57,010 bases of DNA from Polaromonas sp. OV174 (GCF_900112285.1 NZ_FOKZ01000025.1:1-57010); one strand, 5' to 3'. Positions 16,510 through 27,597 are shown, counted from the first letter of the stretch. The notes: generated by a model not told the origin, from the sequence alone. Translations and numbers: made by a program.

Positions 16510-17205
16510 TTACACTTCCAGCCACTCTTTTCGAACGTAGGCATCGGCCCGCAGACCGTCCGGGGTGCCATCGAACACGATGCTGCCGTGCCCCATCACC
16601 AGAACCCGGTCTGAAATAGCCATGGCGATGGTCAGCTTCTGCTCAATCAGGAGCACAGAGATGCCTTTTGCCTTGAGCGCTTGCAAGTACTGGCCCACCA
16701 GTTCCACAATTTTTGGCGCCAGGCCTTCGGTAGGCTCGTCAATGATGATGAGATCCGGGTCTCCCATGAGCGTGCGGCACAGCGTCAGCATTTGCTGCTC
16801 GCCGCCCGACAAGACCCCGGCTTCCGTGTGCTGGCGCTCCAGCAGGCGCGGAAACATGGCGTACATGTCCTTGAAGGACCAGCGTGCCCCCTTGCCCGCG
16901 CCCTTTTGCCCCAGCAGCAGGTTTTGATGCACCGTCAGTTTGGGAAAGATGTCGCGGTTTTCGGGAACGTAGCCAATGCCCAGATGAGCAATCTGGTAAG
17001 CCTTTTTACCGACAATTTCACGCTCTTTCCAAAGAATGCTGCCGCGGCAATCGACCAGCCCCATGATGGCTTTGGCGGTGGTCGAGCGGCCCGAGCCGTT
17101 GCGGCCCAGCAAAGCCACAATCTGGCCGGGCTGCACATGGAACGAGACGCCATGCAGCACATGGCTTTTGCCATAAAAAGCGTGAAGGTTTGCGACATTC
17201 AGCAT
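16510..17205 (-). CDS. livF: Branched-chain amino-acid-type ABC transporter ATPase (LivF-like)
   Basis: 231 residues. ABC motifs: Walker A at 34-42 reads GRNGSGRST with Arg40 where the invariant lysine is expected; the signature is LSGGEQQ (about 135); Walker B is LIIIDEPTEGLAPK (about 155-168); the switch histidine position reads LLIEQK, as in LivF proteins. It is the peripheral ATPase of a Liv-type importer, last gene of the set livK-H-M-G-F. The start ATG at 17203-17205 has GGAG 7 nt upstream; an in-frame GTG at 17224-17226 would add seven residues. The substrate of the importer is unknown; it is flanked by beta-oxidation genes and an acyl-CoA ligase. Confidence 0.9.
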   Translation of the reverse strand: MLNVANLHAFYGKSHVLHGVSFHVQPGQIVALLGRNGSGRSTTAKAIMGLVDCRGSILWKEREIVGKKAYQIAHLGIGYVPENRDIFPKLTVHQNLLLGQKGAGKGARWSFKDMYAMFPRLLERQHTEAGVLSGGEQQMLTLCRTLMGDPDLIIIDEPTEGLAPKIVELVGQYLQALKAKGISVLLIEQKLTIAMAISDRVLVMGHGSIVFDGTPDGLRADAYVRKEWLEV

Positions 17206-17269
17206 GAGCTGACTCCATAACGCCACCCCAAGGACGGCACAGAGGTCACAAAGTGCCCAACGTGGGGGC

Positions 17270-18043
17270 TCATGCCTTCACTCCTGCCTGCTGGTCGGCC
17301 ACCGATGAACCCAAATAGGCCTCCTGGACGCGCTGGTCGGCACGTACCCTCTCCGGCGTATCGTAAGCAATGACCTCCCCGTAAACCACTACCGCGATTT
17401 TGTCGGCCAGACCAAACACCACCCCCATGTCGTGCTCTACCGTCAGCAGTGTTTTGCCAACGGTGACCTCCTTGATCAGGCTGATGAAGCGACTGGTTTC
17501 GGAGCGACTCATGCCTGCGGTTGGCTCATCCAGCAGGATCACGCCGGCGCCACCGGCAATGGTGATGCCGATCTCCAGCGCACGCTGCTCGGCATAGGTC
17601 AGGTTGATCGCCAGTACGTCGCGTTTTTTGTCGAGCTTGATCATGGCCATCAGCTCATCAGCCCGCGCATTGGCGTCATCCAGATCCGCCAGAAATTTGA
17701 GGAAGGTGTATTTGTAGCCCAGGCTCCAGAGCACGCCACAGCGCAGGTTCTCAAACACGCTGAGCTTGGGGAAAATATTGGTGATCTGAAAGCTGCGCGA
17801 CAAACCGAGCCGGTTGATTTCGAAAGGCTTTTTTCCATTGATACGCTGGCCGTTGAGCAGCACTTCGCCACTGCAGGGCTCAAAGCGGCCGCTGATCAGA
17901 TTGAACAGCGTGGACTTGCCGGCACCATTCGGCCCGATGATGGCCACCCGTTCCCCGGGTTTAACGGCCAGGTTGGCACCCCGGATGATTTCGGTTTTAC
18001 CAAAGCTTTTACGCAGATTCTTAAGTTCAAGTGAATAGCTCAC
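17270..18043 (-). CDS. livG: Branched-chain amino-acid-type ABC transporter ATPase (LivG-like)
   Basis: 257 residues. It has a normal Walker A (GPNGAGKST, about 37-45), LivG-type LSRSFQITNIFPKLSVFENL (about 80-99), an atypical signature LTYAEQRALEIG near residue 150 (Tyr-Ala in place of Ser-Gly-Gly), Walker B VILLDEPTAGMSRSE and the switch histidine in TVEHDM. It starts at GTG 18041-18043 with GGGAG 5 nt upstream; that GTG overlaps the TGA of livM by 4 nt, so the two are translationally coupled. It pairs with LivF, whose own Walker A lysine is replaced, so the ATPase dimer is asymmetric in sequence. Confidence 0.92.
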   Translation of the reverse strand: MSYSLELKNLRKSFGKTEIIRGANLAVKPGERVAIIGPNGAGKSTLFNLISGRFEPCSGEVLLNGQRINGKKPFEINRLGLSRSFQITNIFPKLSVFENLRCGVLWSLGYKYTFLKFLADLDDANARADELMAMIKLDKKRDVLAINLTYAEQRALEIGITIAGGAGVILLDEPTAGMSRSETSRFISLIKEVTVGKTLLTVEHDMGVVFGLADKIAVVVYGEVIAYDTPERVRADQRVQEAYLGSSVADQQAGVKA

Positions 18044-19332
18044 AACAGCTCCCTTCGCTTGATTTCCTTTTCAATCTCACCCTGGACTTCACCCCATTGC
18101 GCCAGAAACTGCCGGCGTGTGAGCTCGAACAGCCCCAGTCCCGTCAACAGCACCAAACCGGCGCCAAACCAGCTATTGACATTCATGGCATTGAGCTTGA
18201 AGCCCAAGAAGCCCAACTGCGGGCCGAGTGCGGCGTTAAGTTGCAGGTGATAAATCATCTCCACCATGGCGGCCGCGCCGAACAACGCGGTCAGCGCGGT
18301 CACCCCCAGGGCCAGGTAGCCCACCCACAATTGCCGGAGTTTTCCGAAAGCAGCCACCCGCAGATTCATCATGATCAGGCTGGCCAGGCCGCCGGGCGCA
18401 TACATCACCATGAAAAGAAAAATCAGCCCCACGTAAAGCAGCCAAGCCATGGACAGCTCTGACAGCAAAATCAGCGCCAGCACCAGCAGGCCCGCGCCCA
18501 TGATGGGGCCGAAGAAGAAGGTGGCGCCACCCAGAAAGGTGAACAGAAGCAGACTGCCGGAACGCACACCGCTGACCACCTCAGCGGTGACAATTTCCGA
18601 GTTGATGGCCGCCAGCCCGCCGCCAATGCCGGCGAAAAAGCCGGCAATGATGAAGGCGTAATAACGCACCTGCTGTGTGTTGTAGCCTATGAACTCCACG
18701 CGTTCGGGGTTGTCGCGCACCGCGTTCAGCATGCGCCCCAGGGGCGTTCGGGTGAAGGCAAACATGGCAGCGGTGCAGACAAAGCAGTACACCGCAATCA
18801 GGTAGTACACCTGAATTTGCGGCCCGAAGCTGATGCCCCACAGCGGCTTGCCGTAGGCCCGATTGGTGGTGATGCCGCCCTCGCCGCCAAAAAACTCCGG
18901 GAACATCAGCGACATGGCAAACACCAGCTCACCCACGCCCAGGGTGATCATGGCAAAGGTGGTGCCGGCTTTTTTGGTGGTGACATAGCCCAGCAAAGCG
19001 GCGAAGAAAAGCCCGGACAGGCCGCCCACCAAGGGAATCAGCGGCAAGGGGATGTAAAACACGCCCTTGGAGGCCAGGTTCATCGCATGTATGGCGAGGA
19101 AGGAACCCAGCCCGACATAGACCGCATGGCCGAAACTCAGCATGCCGCCCTGCCCCAGCAGAATGTTGTAGCTCAGGCAAACAATCACCAGATAGCCGGC
19201 CTGCGAGAGCATGGTGAGCGCCAGGCTGCTCTTGAACAGCATGGGCGCCACGATCAGCAGCAAGGCGTAAAGCGTCCAGACCAGCCAGCGGCCGATGTTA
19301 TAGGGTTTGAATTGATAAAACTGACTTGCCAT
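18040..19332 (-). CDS. livM: Branched-chain amino-acid-type ABC transporter permease (LivM-like)
   Basis: 430 residues with about ten hydrophobic segments. The LivM core is clear: LSYNILLGQGGMLSFGHAVY (about 53-72), the FGGEGGITTNR loop (about 147-157) and RTPLGRMLNAVRDNPERVEF (about 195-214), the coupling region. After the usual end near MYAPGGLASLI (about residue 310) there is a C-terminal extension of roughly 110 residues with two more membrane helices and a charged tail (EIEKEIKRRELL). Ordinary LivM proteins lack it. It overlaps livG by 4 nt; 12 nt separate it from livH. Confidence 0.9.
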   Translation of the reverse strand: MASQFYQFKPYNIGRWLVWTLYALLLIVAPMLFKSSLALTMLSQAGYLVIVCLSYNILLGQGGMLSFGHAVYVGLGSFLAIHAMNLASKGVFYIPLPLIPLVGGLSGLFFAALLGYVTTKKAGTTFAMITLGVGELVFAMSLMFPEFFGGEGGITTNRAYGKPLWGISFGPQIQVYYLIAVYCFVCTAAMFAFTRTPLGRMLNAVRDNPERVEFIGYNTQQVRYYAFIIAGFFAGIGGGLAAINSEIVTAEVVSGVRSGSLLLFTFLGGATFFFGPIMGAGLLVLALILLSELSMAWLLYVGLIFLFMVMYAPGGLASLIMMNLRVAAFGKLRQLWVGYLALGVTALTALFGAAAMVEMIYHLQLNAALGPQLGFLGFKLNAMNVNSWFGAGLVLLTGLGLFELTRRQFLAQWGEVQGEIEKEIKRRELL

Positions 19333-19344
19333 GTGATGCTGCCC

Positions 19345-20298
19345 TCAGCCTTCCCGGGTACCCAAAAGGCCTTTGGGCCGAAAAATAAGGATTAGCACCA
19401 GAAACAGAAAAGGCAGTATCGGCGCGGTCTGTGAAATGCTGAGCTTGAGCAGGGGGTAGCCAAAGGTGTCGGGCGTCACCACGTAGTTGAACTTGGCCAG
19501 CAGCGTGATCAGTGACTGGTCCATGGCCACGGCAAAGGTCTGTACCAGACCGATCAATAGTGAGGCCAGAAAAGCGCCGCTGAGTGAGCCCAGGCCGCCC
19601 ACCACCACCACCACAAAAATGATGGCGCCAACCGAACCGGCCATCGCCGGTTCGGTGATAAAGGTGTTGCCGCCCACCACCCCGGCCAGGCCGGCCAGCG
19701 CCGCACCACCGCCAAACACCAGCATGAACACCCGGGGCACGTTGTGCCCCAGCGACTCCACCGTCTCCGGATGCGTCAGGGCGGCCTGAATCACCAGCCC
19801 AATGCGGGTGCGCGTCAGCAGCAGCCAGATGCCGACCAGCATGGCCAGGGAAATGAACATGATGAAAGCTCGCGACTTGGGAAAGTTGGTGCCAAACACC
19901 GTGAACAGCGGCCCTTGCAGGCCGGGGGGCAATGCATAGTTCACGGCGGCGCGGCCCCACACCAGTTGAACCAGCTCCAGCAGCAGATACGACAGGCCAA
20001 AGGTCACCAGCAACTCGGCCACATGGCCAAACTTGTGCACCTTGCGCAGACAAAAGCGCTCAAAGGCGGCGCCCATGACGAATACCAGCAAAGGCGCTAC
20101 CAGCAAAGACCACCAAAAGCCTATGACCTGCGAGGTGCTGTAGGCGAGGTAGGCGCCCAACATGTAGAAAGAGGTATGGGCAAAATTGAGCACGCCCATC
20201 ATGCTGAAGATCAGCGTCAGCCCTGAGCTGAGCATGAAGAGCAGCAGGCCGTAGCTAAGCCCATTGAGCAGGGAAATGGTGAAAAACTCCAGGTTCAT
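19345..20298 (-). CDS. livH: Branched-chain amino-acid-type ABC transporter permease (LivH-like)
   Basis: 317 residues, a polytopic inner-membrane protein with about eight helices. LivH features are an N-terminal LLNGLSYGLLLFMLSSGLTL (about 9-28), GVLNFAHTSFYMLGAYLAY (about 35-53), the central VEAL-like VESLGHNVPRVF coupling segment (about 197) and GGLGSLSGAFLASLLIG (about 233-249). It forms the heterodimeric channel with LivM. The gene follows the substrate-binding protein gene across a terminator-like hairpin (20312-20349), which would let the binding protein be made in excess. Confidence 0.92.
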   Translation of the reverse strand: MNLEFFTISLLNGLSYGLLLFMLSSGLTLIFSMMGVLNFAHTSFYMLGAYLAYSTSQVIGFWWSLLVAPLLVFVMGAAFERFCLRKVHKFGHVAELLVTFGLSYLLLELVQLVWGRAAVNYALPPGLQGPLFTVFGTNFPKSRAFIMFISLAMLVGIWLLLTRTRIGLVIQAALTHPETVESLGHNVPRVFMLVFGGGAALAGLAGVVGGNTFITEPAMAGSVGAIIFVVVVVGGLGSLSGAFLASLLIGLVQTFAVAMDQSLITLLAKFNYVVTPDTFGYPLLKLSISQTAPILPFLFLVLILIFRPKGLLGTREG

Positions 20299-20311
20299 CG
20301 GTGAGCGTCTG

Positions 20312-20349
20312 AAAAGTAAATAAAAAGGCCCGAACTTTGGTCGGGCCTT
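20312..20349 (-). terminator. Intrinsic terminator/attenuator between the binding-protein gene and livH
   Basis: On the minus strand a 9-bp GC-rich stem (AAGGCCCGA / TCGGGCCTT, loop of 7 nt, 20325-20349) is followed by TTTTTATTTACTTTT. This is a standard rho-independent layout. Its place after the binding-protein gene suggests partial termination. Confidence 0.8.
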
Positions 20350-20378
20350 GCGTCACGAGCGCCAGCGCTCCCGGCGCA

Positions 20379-21701
20379 TCACGCGGGGCGCTTCATCTGG
20401 CACGAGGTCGGTGTGCTGGCCACATAGGGTTCGTAATATTTGACCGGCACAAAGGTATAGCCTGTGTTTTCAGCGTCATAAGGGTATTTGCCGCCCGCTT
20501 TTTCCCAGCGGTCAATGTACAGGCCCTGCTGCAGCTGATGGTCGGTCTTGCGCATCTCCACGTCGCCGTTAAAGCTCTTGAAGCGCAGGCCTTCCATGGT
20601 TTTGGCCACCACGGCTGGCTCGGTCGACTTGGCCTGGGCCATGGCCTCGGTCAGCAGCATGAAGGCGTGATAGACCGCCCCGGTATACATGTCGTCATTG
20701 AACTTTTTCTTGAAGTCCGCCATGACTTGCTGGATGTCGCCGCCCATGTTGTAGTGGTTGTAGGAAACCTGATAAACCCGGCCGGCCGATGCGGCGCCCA
20801 TGGCCGTCGGTGTACCGCTCACGCCGCCATAGTAGGTGTAGAACTTCACAGTGTTCAGACCAGCCTCATTGGCCGCCTTGATCAGCAAGGTCAGATCCGA
20901 GCCCCAGTTGCCGGTGATGACCGAGTCAGCACCAGACTGCTTGATTTTGGCGACGTAAGGGGCGAAGTCGCGAACCTGGGCCAGGGGATGCAGGTCGTCG
21001 CCGACGATCTGGATGTCAGCGCGCTTGGTCGCCAGGTTCAGCTTGGCAAACTTAGAAACCTGCTGGCCGTGCGAGTAGTTCTGATTGATCAGGTAAACCT
21101 TCTTGATCTCGGGCTGATCCTTGATGAAGGCGGTGAGCGCCTCCATTTTCATGGAGGTGTCAGCGTCCAGGCGGAAGTGCCAGTAATCGCACTTGCTATT
21201 GGTCAGATCGGGATCGACGGCGGCATAGTTCAGGTAAACCACCTCCTTGCCGGGATTTCGCTCGTTGTACTTGGACAAGGCGTCAATGATGGCGAGCGCC
21301 GGACCGGAGCCATTGCCCTGCACCACATAGCGTGCGCCCTGGTCAATCGCCGACTTGAGCGCGTTGGTGGTCTCCTGCGGACTGAGCTTGTTGTCAATGC
21401 CAATGATCTCGAACTTCACCCCGGCCTTGTTTTTCTGGCTGAAGCGCTCGGCCAGAAACTGAAAGCTCTTGAGCTGGTTGGTACCCACGGCTGCCATCAG
21501 GCCGGACAAGGGGTCCAGCCAGGCGATCTTCACGGTCTGATTCAGGTTGACCACAGTACCCGGCGCCGGCGCCGCAGACTTGACCGGCGCGGCGACGGCT
21601 TTGGCAGGCGCCTGGGCCAGCGCCACGCCACCGCACAGCATGGCCGAGGCGGCCACGGCCATACCCACATGCCGGCGGGAAAAATAGGTCTGGGTGCTCA
21701 T
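20379..21701 (-). CDS. Liv-type ABC transporter periplasmic substrate-binding protein
   Basis: 440 residues from ATG 21699-21701 (AGGAG 7 nt upstream). The N-terminus has an Arg-Arg containing signal peptide (RRHVGMAVAASAMLCGG) with likely cleavage after VALA near residue 30, then a Pro/Ala-rich linker and the type I periplasmic binding fold from KIAWLDPLSG (about 57). It is about 60-70 residues longer than E. coli LivK/LivJ. The ligand cannot be told from sequence. The adjacent acyl-CoA ligase and beta-oxidation genes make an organic-acid or acyl-type ligand as plausible as an amino acid. It is the first gene of the importer operon. Confidence 0.88.
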   Translation of the reverse strand: MSTQTYFSRRHVGMAVAASAMLCGGVALAQAPAKAVAAPVKSAAPAPGTVVNLNQTVKIAWLDPLSGLMAAVGTNQLKSFQFLAERFSQKNKAGVKFEIIGIDNKLSPQETTNALKSAIDQGARYVVQGNGSGPALAIIDALSKYNERNPGKEVVYLNYAAVDPDLTNSKCDYWHFRLDADTSMKMEALTAFIKDQPEIKKVYLINQNYSHGQQVSKFAKLNLATKRADIQIVGDDLHPLAQVRDFAPYVAKIKQSGADSVITGNWGSDLTLLIKAANEAGLNTVKFYTYYGGVSGTPTAMGAASAGRVYQVSYNHYNMGGDIQQVMADFKKKFNDDMYTGAVYHAFMLLTEAMAQAKSTEPAVVAKTMEGLRFKSFNGDVEMRKTDHQLQQGLYIDRWEKAGGKYPYDAENTGYTFVPVKYYEPYVASTPTSCQMKRPA

Positions 21702-21801
21702 CCGTGGTCTCCTGAGAGTTATTGAAATGACGCGCAAAACGAACGGTGAAGCGGCAAAGATTAGGGTAAAAGAAGCGGCACAACTTCAGGGAATGCCCTA
21801 G

Positions 21802-21823
21802 CTTATGTCGCTCTTATGTCGCT
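21802..21823 (-). promoter_or_regulatory. Tandem 11-bp repeat upstream of the binding-protein gene
   Basis: CTTATGTCGCT occurs twice head to tail (21802-21812 and 21813-21823), a one-helical-turn spacing, 101 nt before the start codon of the binding-protein gene. It could be a regulator site; nothing else supports this. Confidence 0.35.
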
Positions 21824-21857
21824 CGCGGGACTAACCCGGCATGGCCGCTGCGCTAGC

Positions 21858-23486
21858 TCAAAGCTGCGGCAGCTTGTAGTCCTTCAGCAACTCCCTGAGC
21901 CGGGTCTTGAGCATCTTTCCGGTCGCGCCCAAAGGTATGGCGTCCACAAACACCACGTCATCCGGGATCTGCCATTTCGCTGTCTTGCCCTCGTAGAACT
22001 TGATGAGTTCGTCGCGTGTGACCTCCATGCCGGGTTTCTTGACCACCGCGATGATGGGCCGCTCATCCCACTTGGGATGAGGCACGCCGATACAGGCTGC
22101 CATGGCCACGGCCGGATGGGCCACGGCAATATTTTCAATCTCTATGGAACTGATCCATTCACCGCCCGACTTGATGACGTCCTTGCTGCGATCGGTGACC
22201 TGCATGTAGCCATCGGCGTCTATGGTGGCAACGTCGCCGGTCGGAAACCAGCCATCTACCAGCGGGCTGCCGCCCTCGCCCTTGTAGTACTCGCGCACTA
22301 TCCATGGACCCTTGACATGAAGATCACCAAAGGTCTTACCGTCCCAGGGCAGCTCCTTGCCAGCCTCGTCGACGATTTTCATATCGACACCGTAAATCGC
22401 CCGCCCCTGCTTCAGGCGAATTTTCATTTTTTCCTCGGCGGGCAAGGCGTCATGCTTGTTCTTGAGGGTGCACAGCGTGCCCAGCGGACTCATTTCGGTC
22501 ATGCCCCAGGCGTGCAGCACTTCCACGCCGTAGTCATCATTAAAGGCCTTGATCATGGCCGGCGGGCAGGCCGATCCACCAATCACCGTGCGGCGCAGCG
22601 TGGAAAACCTCAAGCCCCCCGGCTTCATGTGACTCAGCAGCATTTGCCAGACGGTGGGCACGCCGGCGGCGTAGGTGACTTTTTCCGCCTCCAGCAGTTC
22701 GTAGATCGACTTGCCATCGAGTGCCGGGCCGGGAAACACCAGCTTGGCGCCGGTCAGCGCCGCCGAGTAAGGGATGCCCCAGGCGTTGACATGGAACATG
22801 GGCACCACCGGCAAGATGGCGTCGCGCGCCGACATGCACATCACATCGGGCAAGGCGGCGGCATAGGCATGCAGTGTGCTGGAGCGATGACTGTAGAGCG
22901 CCGCCTTGGGATTGCCGGTCGTGCCGCTGGTGTAGCACATGCCGGAGGCTGTGTTCTCATCAAAACTCGGCCAGACGTAGCTATCGGACTGAGCGCCTAT
23001 CCAGCTTTCGTAGCTCTGCAGGTTGGGAATGCCGGAGTCAGCCGGGAGCTTGTCCGCATCGCACAGCGCGATGTAGTGCTTGATGCTGCTGCATTTGCCA
23101 TGCACGGCCTGCACCAGCGGTAAAAAGCTCAGGTCAAAGCACAGCACCTGGTCTTCTGCGTGATTGGCAATCCAGGCGATCTGATCGGGGTGCAAGCGTG
23201 GGTTGATGGTGTGCAGCACCCGGCCCGAGCCGCTGACGCCGTAATACAGCTCAAAATGCCGATAGCCATTCCAGGCCAAGGTGGCAACTCGGTCGCCGAA
23301 GTTGAGCTTCAAGGCATCCAGGGCATTGGCGACCTGGCGGGAGCGTCGGCCGGCCTCCTTGTAGGTGTAGCGGTGCAGGTCGCCCTCGACGCGGCGTGAG
23401 ACGATTTCGGCATCGCCATGGTGACGCTCGGCGAATTCGATCAGGGAAGAAATCAGCAGCGGCTGGTTTTGCATTAAACCTAACAT
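21858..23486 (-). CDS. AMP-forming acyl-CoA ligase (medium/long-chain, AlkK-like)
   Basis: 542 residues, the length of AlkK-type ligases. ANL-family motifs are [16 protein letters not shown] (about 178-193, P-loop), [10 protein letters not shown] (about 327-336), [12 protein letters not shown] (about 415, ATP-binding Asp), [15 protein letters not shown] (about 432-446, hinge) and the catalytic Lys in [11 protein letters not shown] (about 526). It makes acyl-CoA from a carboxylic acid, ATP and CoA via an acyl-adenylate. Start ATG 23484-23486 follows AAGGA by 8 nt. The frame stays open for about 900 nt further upstream, antisense to selO, but that stretch is not coding. Together with the importer and fad genes it could form an uptake-activation-oxidation route. 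Confidence 0.9.
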   Translation of the reverse strand: MLGLMQNQPLLISSLIEFAERHHGDAEIVSRRVEGDLHRYTYKEAGRRSRQVANALDALKLNFGDRVATLAWNGYRHFELYYGVSGSGRVLHTINPRLHPDQIAWIANHAEDQVLCFDLSFLPLVQAVHGKCSSIKHYIALCDADKLPADSGIPNLQSYESWIGAQSDSYVWPSFDENTASGMCYTSGTTGNPKAALYSHRSSTLHAYAAALPDVMCMSARDAILPVVPMFHVNAWGIPYSAALTGAKLVFPGPALDGKSIYELLEAEKVTYAAGVPTVWQMLLSHMKPGGLRFSTLRRTVIGGSACPPAMIKAFNDDYGVEVLHAWGMTEMSPLGTLCTLKNKHDALPAEEKMKIRLKQGRAIYGVDMKIVDEAGKELPWDGKTFGDLHVKGPWIVREYYKGEGGSPLVDGWFPTGDVATIDADGYMQVTDRSKDVIKSGGEWISSIEIENIAVAHPAVAMAACIGVPHPKWDERPIIAVVKKPGMEVTRDELIKFYEGKTAKWQIPDDVVFVDAIPLGATGKMLKTRLRELLKDYKLPQL

Positions 23487-23669
23487 CGTCCGTATCCTTT
23501 CGTGCCGACTGGGGCATGCTTGATAGTTGAAGGCTCTGCCGCGCATGGTAACGCGCCCCAAGGCCGGCTTTCCCCGGGAAACTCCGCAGAGACGGCGCCT
23601 TGGCGACACCACCGGGCGCTGCAAACCCCTGGCGGCACAGGGCTGCCGGAGCCATTGCACAATCAGCTC

Positions 23670-25611
<1,942 letters not shown>

Positions 25612-25613
25612 TC

Positions 25614-25672
25614 GCCCCCACGGTCGCTCGCTACGCGTAGCTCCCTGCCCCCCGAGGGGGCCGCTGCGCCTG
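25614..25672. repeat. GCCCCCACG...GCCCCCCG-GGGGGC dispersed repeat, single copy
   Basis: It starts GCCCCCACGG, contains TGCCCCCCGAGGGGGC and ends in a GC-rich arm. The same order of blocks is found twice in tandem at 50121-50287. The CCCCC/GGGGG parts can form a hairpin. It lies in the msrB-yciB gap, with no T-run to make it a standard terminator. Confidence 0.6.
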
Positions 25673-25766
25673 CGGTCTGGCGAAGCCAGTCCCGCGGCCC
25701 CTGCTGGCCGTTCCGGGCACAAGGTCAAACCATCTCTTCTTCTTTTTTGCCACCGATAATCACAGC

Positions 25767-26393
25767 ATGAAAATTTTGTTCGACTTTTTACCCATTGCCC
25801 TTTTCTTCGGCATGTTCAAGTACGCCGAAGGCCACAAGGACTGGGCGGCCAGCACGGCCACCGACTGGCTGGGCTTCATGGTTTCCGGCGGCGTGGTCGG
25901 GCCGGCTGAAGCCCCCATGCTGCTGGCTACGGTCGTGGTCATCGTGGCCACCTTCGCCCAGATCCTCTGGCTCAAGTTACGCGGCAAAAAAGTCGATGCC
26001 ATGCTGTGGGTCAGCCTGGGCCTGGTCACCATGCTGGGCAGCGCCACTATTTACTTCCATAGCGAAAGCTTCATCAAATGGAAGCCGACGGTGCTTTACT
26101 GGGTGATGGGCGGCGCCTTGCTGTTTGGTCAGCTGGTGCTGAAGAAAAACGGCATCAAGTCCTTGATGGGCGCGCAAATGAACCTGCCTGACGCCGTCTG
26201 GCGCACCGTGAATTTCAGCTGGGTGGTCTTTTTTGCCGTGATGGGTTGCGTCAACCTCTGGGTAGCCTTCAACTTCTCCACCGACACCTGGGTCAATTTC
26301 AAGCTCTTTGGCGGCCTGGGCCTGATGCTGGTGTTTGTGCTGGCGCAAGCGGTCTACCTGAACAAGCACCTCAAGCCGGACACCACCCCATGA
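25767..26393 (+). CDS. yciB: Inner-membrane septation protein A (YciB/IspZ)
   Basis: 208 residues with five or six hydrophobic segments. YciB hallmarks are the N-terminal KILFDFLPIALFFGMFKY, then KWKPTVLYW near residue 110 and WRTVNFSWVVFFAVMGCVNL near residue 154. The family is an inner-membrane protein linked to envelope integrity and septation. Its stop codon overlaps the bolA start (ATGA at 26390-26393), so the pair is coupled, an arrangement I associate with betaproteobacteria. The ribosome binding site before ATG 25767 is weak. Confidence 0.93.
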   Translation: MKILFDFLPIALFFGMFKYAEGHKDWAASTATDWLGFMVSGGVVGPAEAPMLLATVVVIVATFAQILWLKLRGKKVDAMLWVSLGLVTMLGSATIYFHSESFIKWKPTVLYWVMGGALLFGQLVLKKNGIKSLMGAQMNLPDAVWRTVNFSWVVFFAVMGCVNLWVAFNFSTDTWVNFKLFGGLGLMLVFVLAQAVYLNKHLKPDTTP

Positions 26394-26674
26394 GCGCGCA
26401 GCTACCGGCCGCCCGGCCCATTCATGTGAGCGAAATCGAACAGCAACTCCAGGCGCGGCTTCAGCCCACGCAGCTGGAAGTACTGGACGAAAGTGCCGCC
26501 CATGCAGGCCATGCCGGCGCCAACGGCCAAGGCTTTGGCAGCCACTTTCGCGTCCGCATTGCCAGTCCTGCCTTTGTGGGAAAGAGCCGCGTGGCATGCC
26601 ATCGGCTTGTGTATGATGCAATGCAAAATTTCATCGATCAGGGCTTGCACGCCCTGGCTATTGAGATTCTTTAA
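26390..26674 (+). CDS. bolA: BolA family protein
   Basis: 94 residues. The BolA fold is shown by IEQQLQARLQPTQLEVLDES (about 15-34), HFRVRIASPAFVGKSRVACH (about 50-69) with the conserved FVGKSRVxxHR helix, and HALAIEIL at the end. BolA proteins pair with monothiol glutaredoxins around iron-sulfur clusters and also act on transcription; which role applies here is not shown. ATG 26390 overlaps the yciB stop by 4 nt. The His in the ACHRL segment is the usual conserved ligand. Confidence 0.92.
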   Translation: MSAQLPAARPIHVSEIEQQLQARLQPTQLEVLDESAAHAGHAGANGQGFGSHFRVRIASPAFVGKSRVACHRLVYDAMQNFIDQGLHALAIEIL

Positions 26675-26770
26675 TTCCCCCGAGACTTGTCGAGTTGCCG
26701 AAACCCTCCGCCACCTGTGGCCGGCAACGCGCCATCCAACAACCAGCCTGACCAAAGGACAATCGCTTTC

Positions 26771-27556
26771 ATGAAGAAACAATTTTTACTGGCAACCGCT
26801 GTTGCCGGCTTGCTGGCCCTGAGCGCACAAGGCGTTCTCGCCCAGAACGTCGCCATCGTCAATGGCAAGGCCGTGCCCAAGTCCCGCCTGGATTCGCTGG
26901 CCCAGCAAGTTGCCAAATCCGGCCGCCCGGTGACGCCTGAAATGGAAGGCCAATTGCGCGAAGAAGTCATTGCCCGCGAAGTGTTCATGCAAGAAGCCGA
27001 GAAGCTGGGCCTGACCACCAGCGAAGACTACAAAGTGCAGATGGAGCTGGCACGCCAGACCATACTGATCCGCGAGCTGTTCGCCGACTACCAGAAAAAG
27101 AATCCGGTCACGGAAGCCGACCTGAAAGCCGAATACGACAAGTTCGCCGCCGCCAACGGTGGCCAGGAATACAAGGCCCGCCACATCCTGGTGGAAAAAG
27201 AAGCCGAAGCCAAAGCCATCATTGCCAGCCTGAAAAAAGGCGGCAAATTTGAAGACATTGCCAAGAAGCAATCCAAAGACACGGGTTCAGGCGCAAAGGG
27301 TGGCGATCTTGACTGGGCCAACCCGTCCAGCTATGTGCCTGAATTCGCCGATGCCATGCGCAAGTTGAGCAAAGGCCAAACCACCGACACCCCGGTGAAG
27401 TCGGATTTCGGCTACCACATCATTCGCGTCGACGACATCCGCACGGCCCAGTTGCCGGCCTTTGAAGAAGTCAAGCCGCAAATTGCCCAGCAGATGCAGC
27501 AGCAAAAACTGGCAGCCTTCCAGGAAGACCTGCGCAAAAAAGCCAAGGTGGAATAA
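26771..27556 (+). CDS. Periplasmic peptidylprolyl isomerase, parvulin type
   Basis: 261 residues. A signal peptide (KKQFLLATAVAGLLALSAQG, cleavage likely after VLA near 27) is followed by a SurA-like N-terminal helical part (30-130) and a parvulin domain (about 135-230) with ARHILVEKEAEAKAI, FEDIAKKQSKDTGSG, GGDLDW and FGYHIIRVDD. The C-terminal helix is Gln/Lys rich. It would assist folding of exported proteins. The start at 26771 was chosen for the signal peptide; the frame is open upstream to 26687 but that part is Pro-rich leader. A strong terminator follows. Confidence 0.92.
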   Translation: MKKQFLLATAVAGLLALSAQGVLAQNVAIVNGKAVPKSRLDSLAQQVAKSGRPVTPEMEGQLREEVIAREVFMQEAEKLGLTTSEDYKVQMELARQTILIRELFADYQKKNPVTEADLKAEYDKFAAANGGQEYKARHILVEKEAEAKAIIASLKKGGKFEDIAKKQSKDTGSGAKGGDLDWANPSSYVPEFADAMRKLSKGQTTDTPVKSDFGYHIIRVDDIRTAQLPAFEEVKPQIAQQMQQQKLAAFQEDLRKKAKVE

Positions 27557-27597
27557 ACCTTTTGCCGGACGGCCCTTCACGGGTCCAATCCGTCAAC

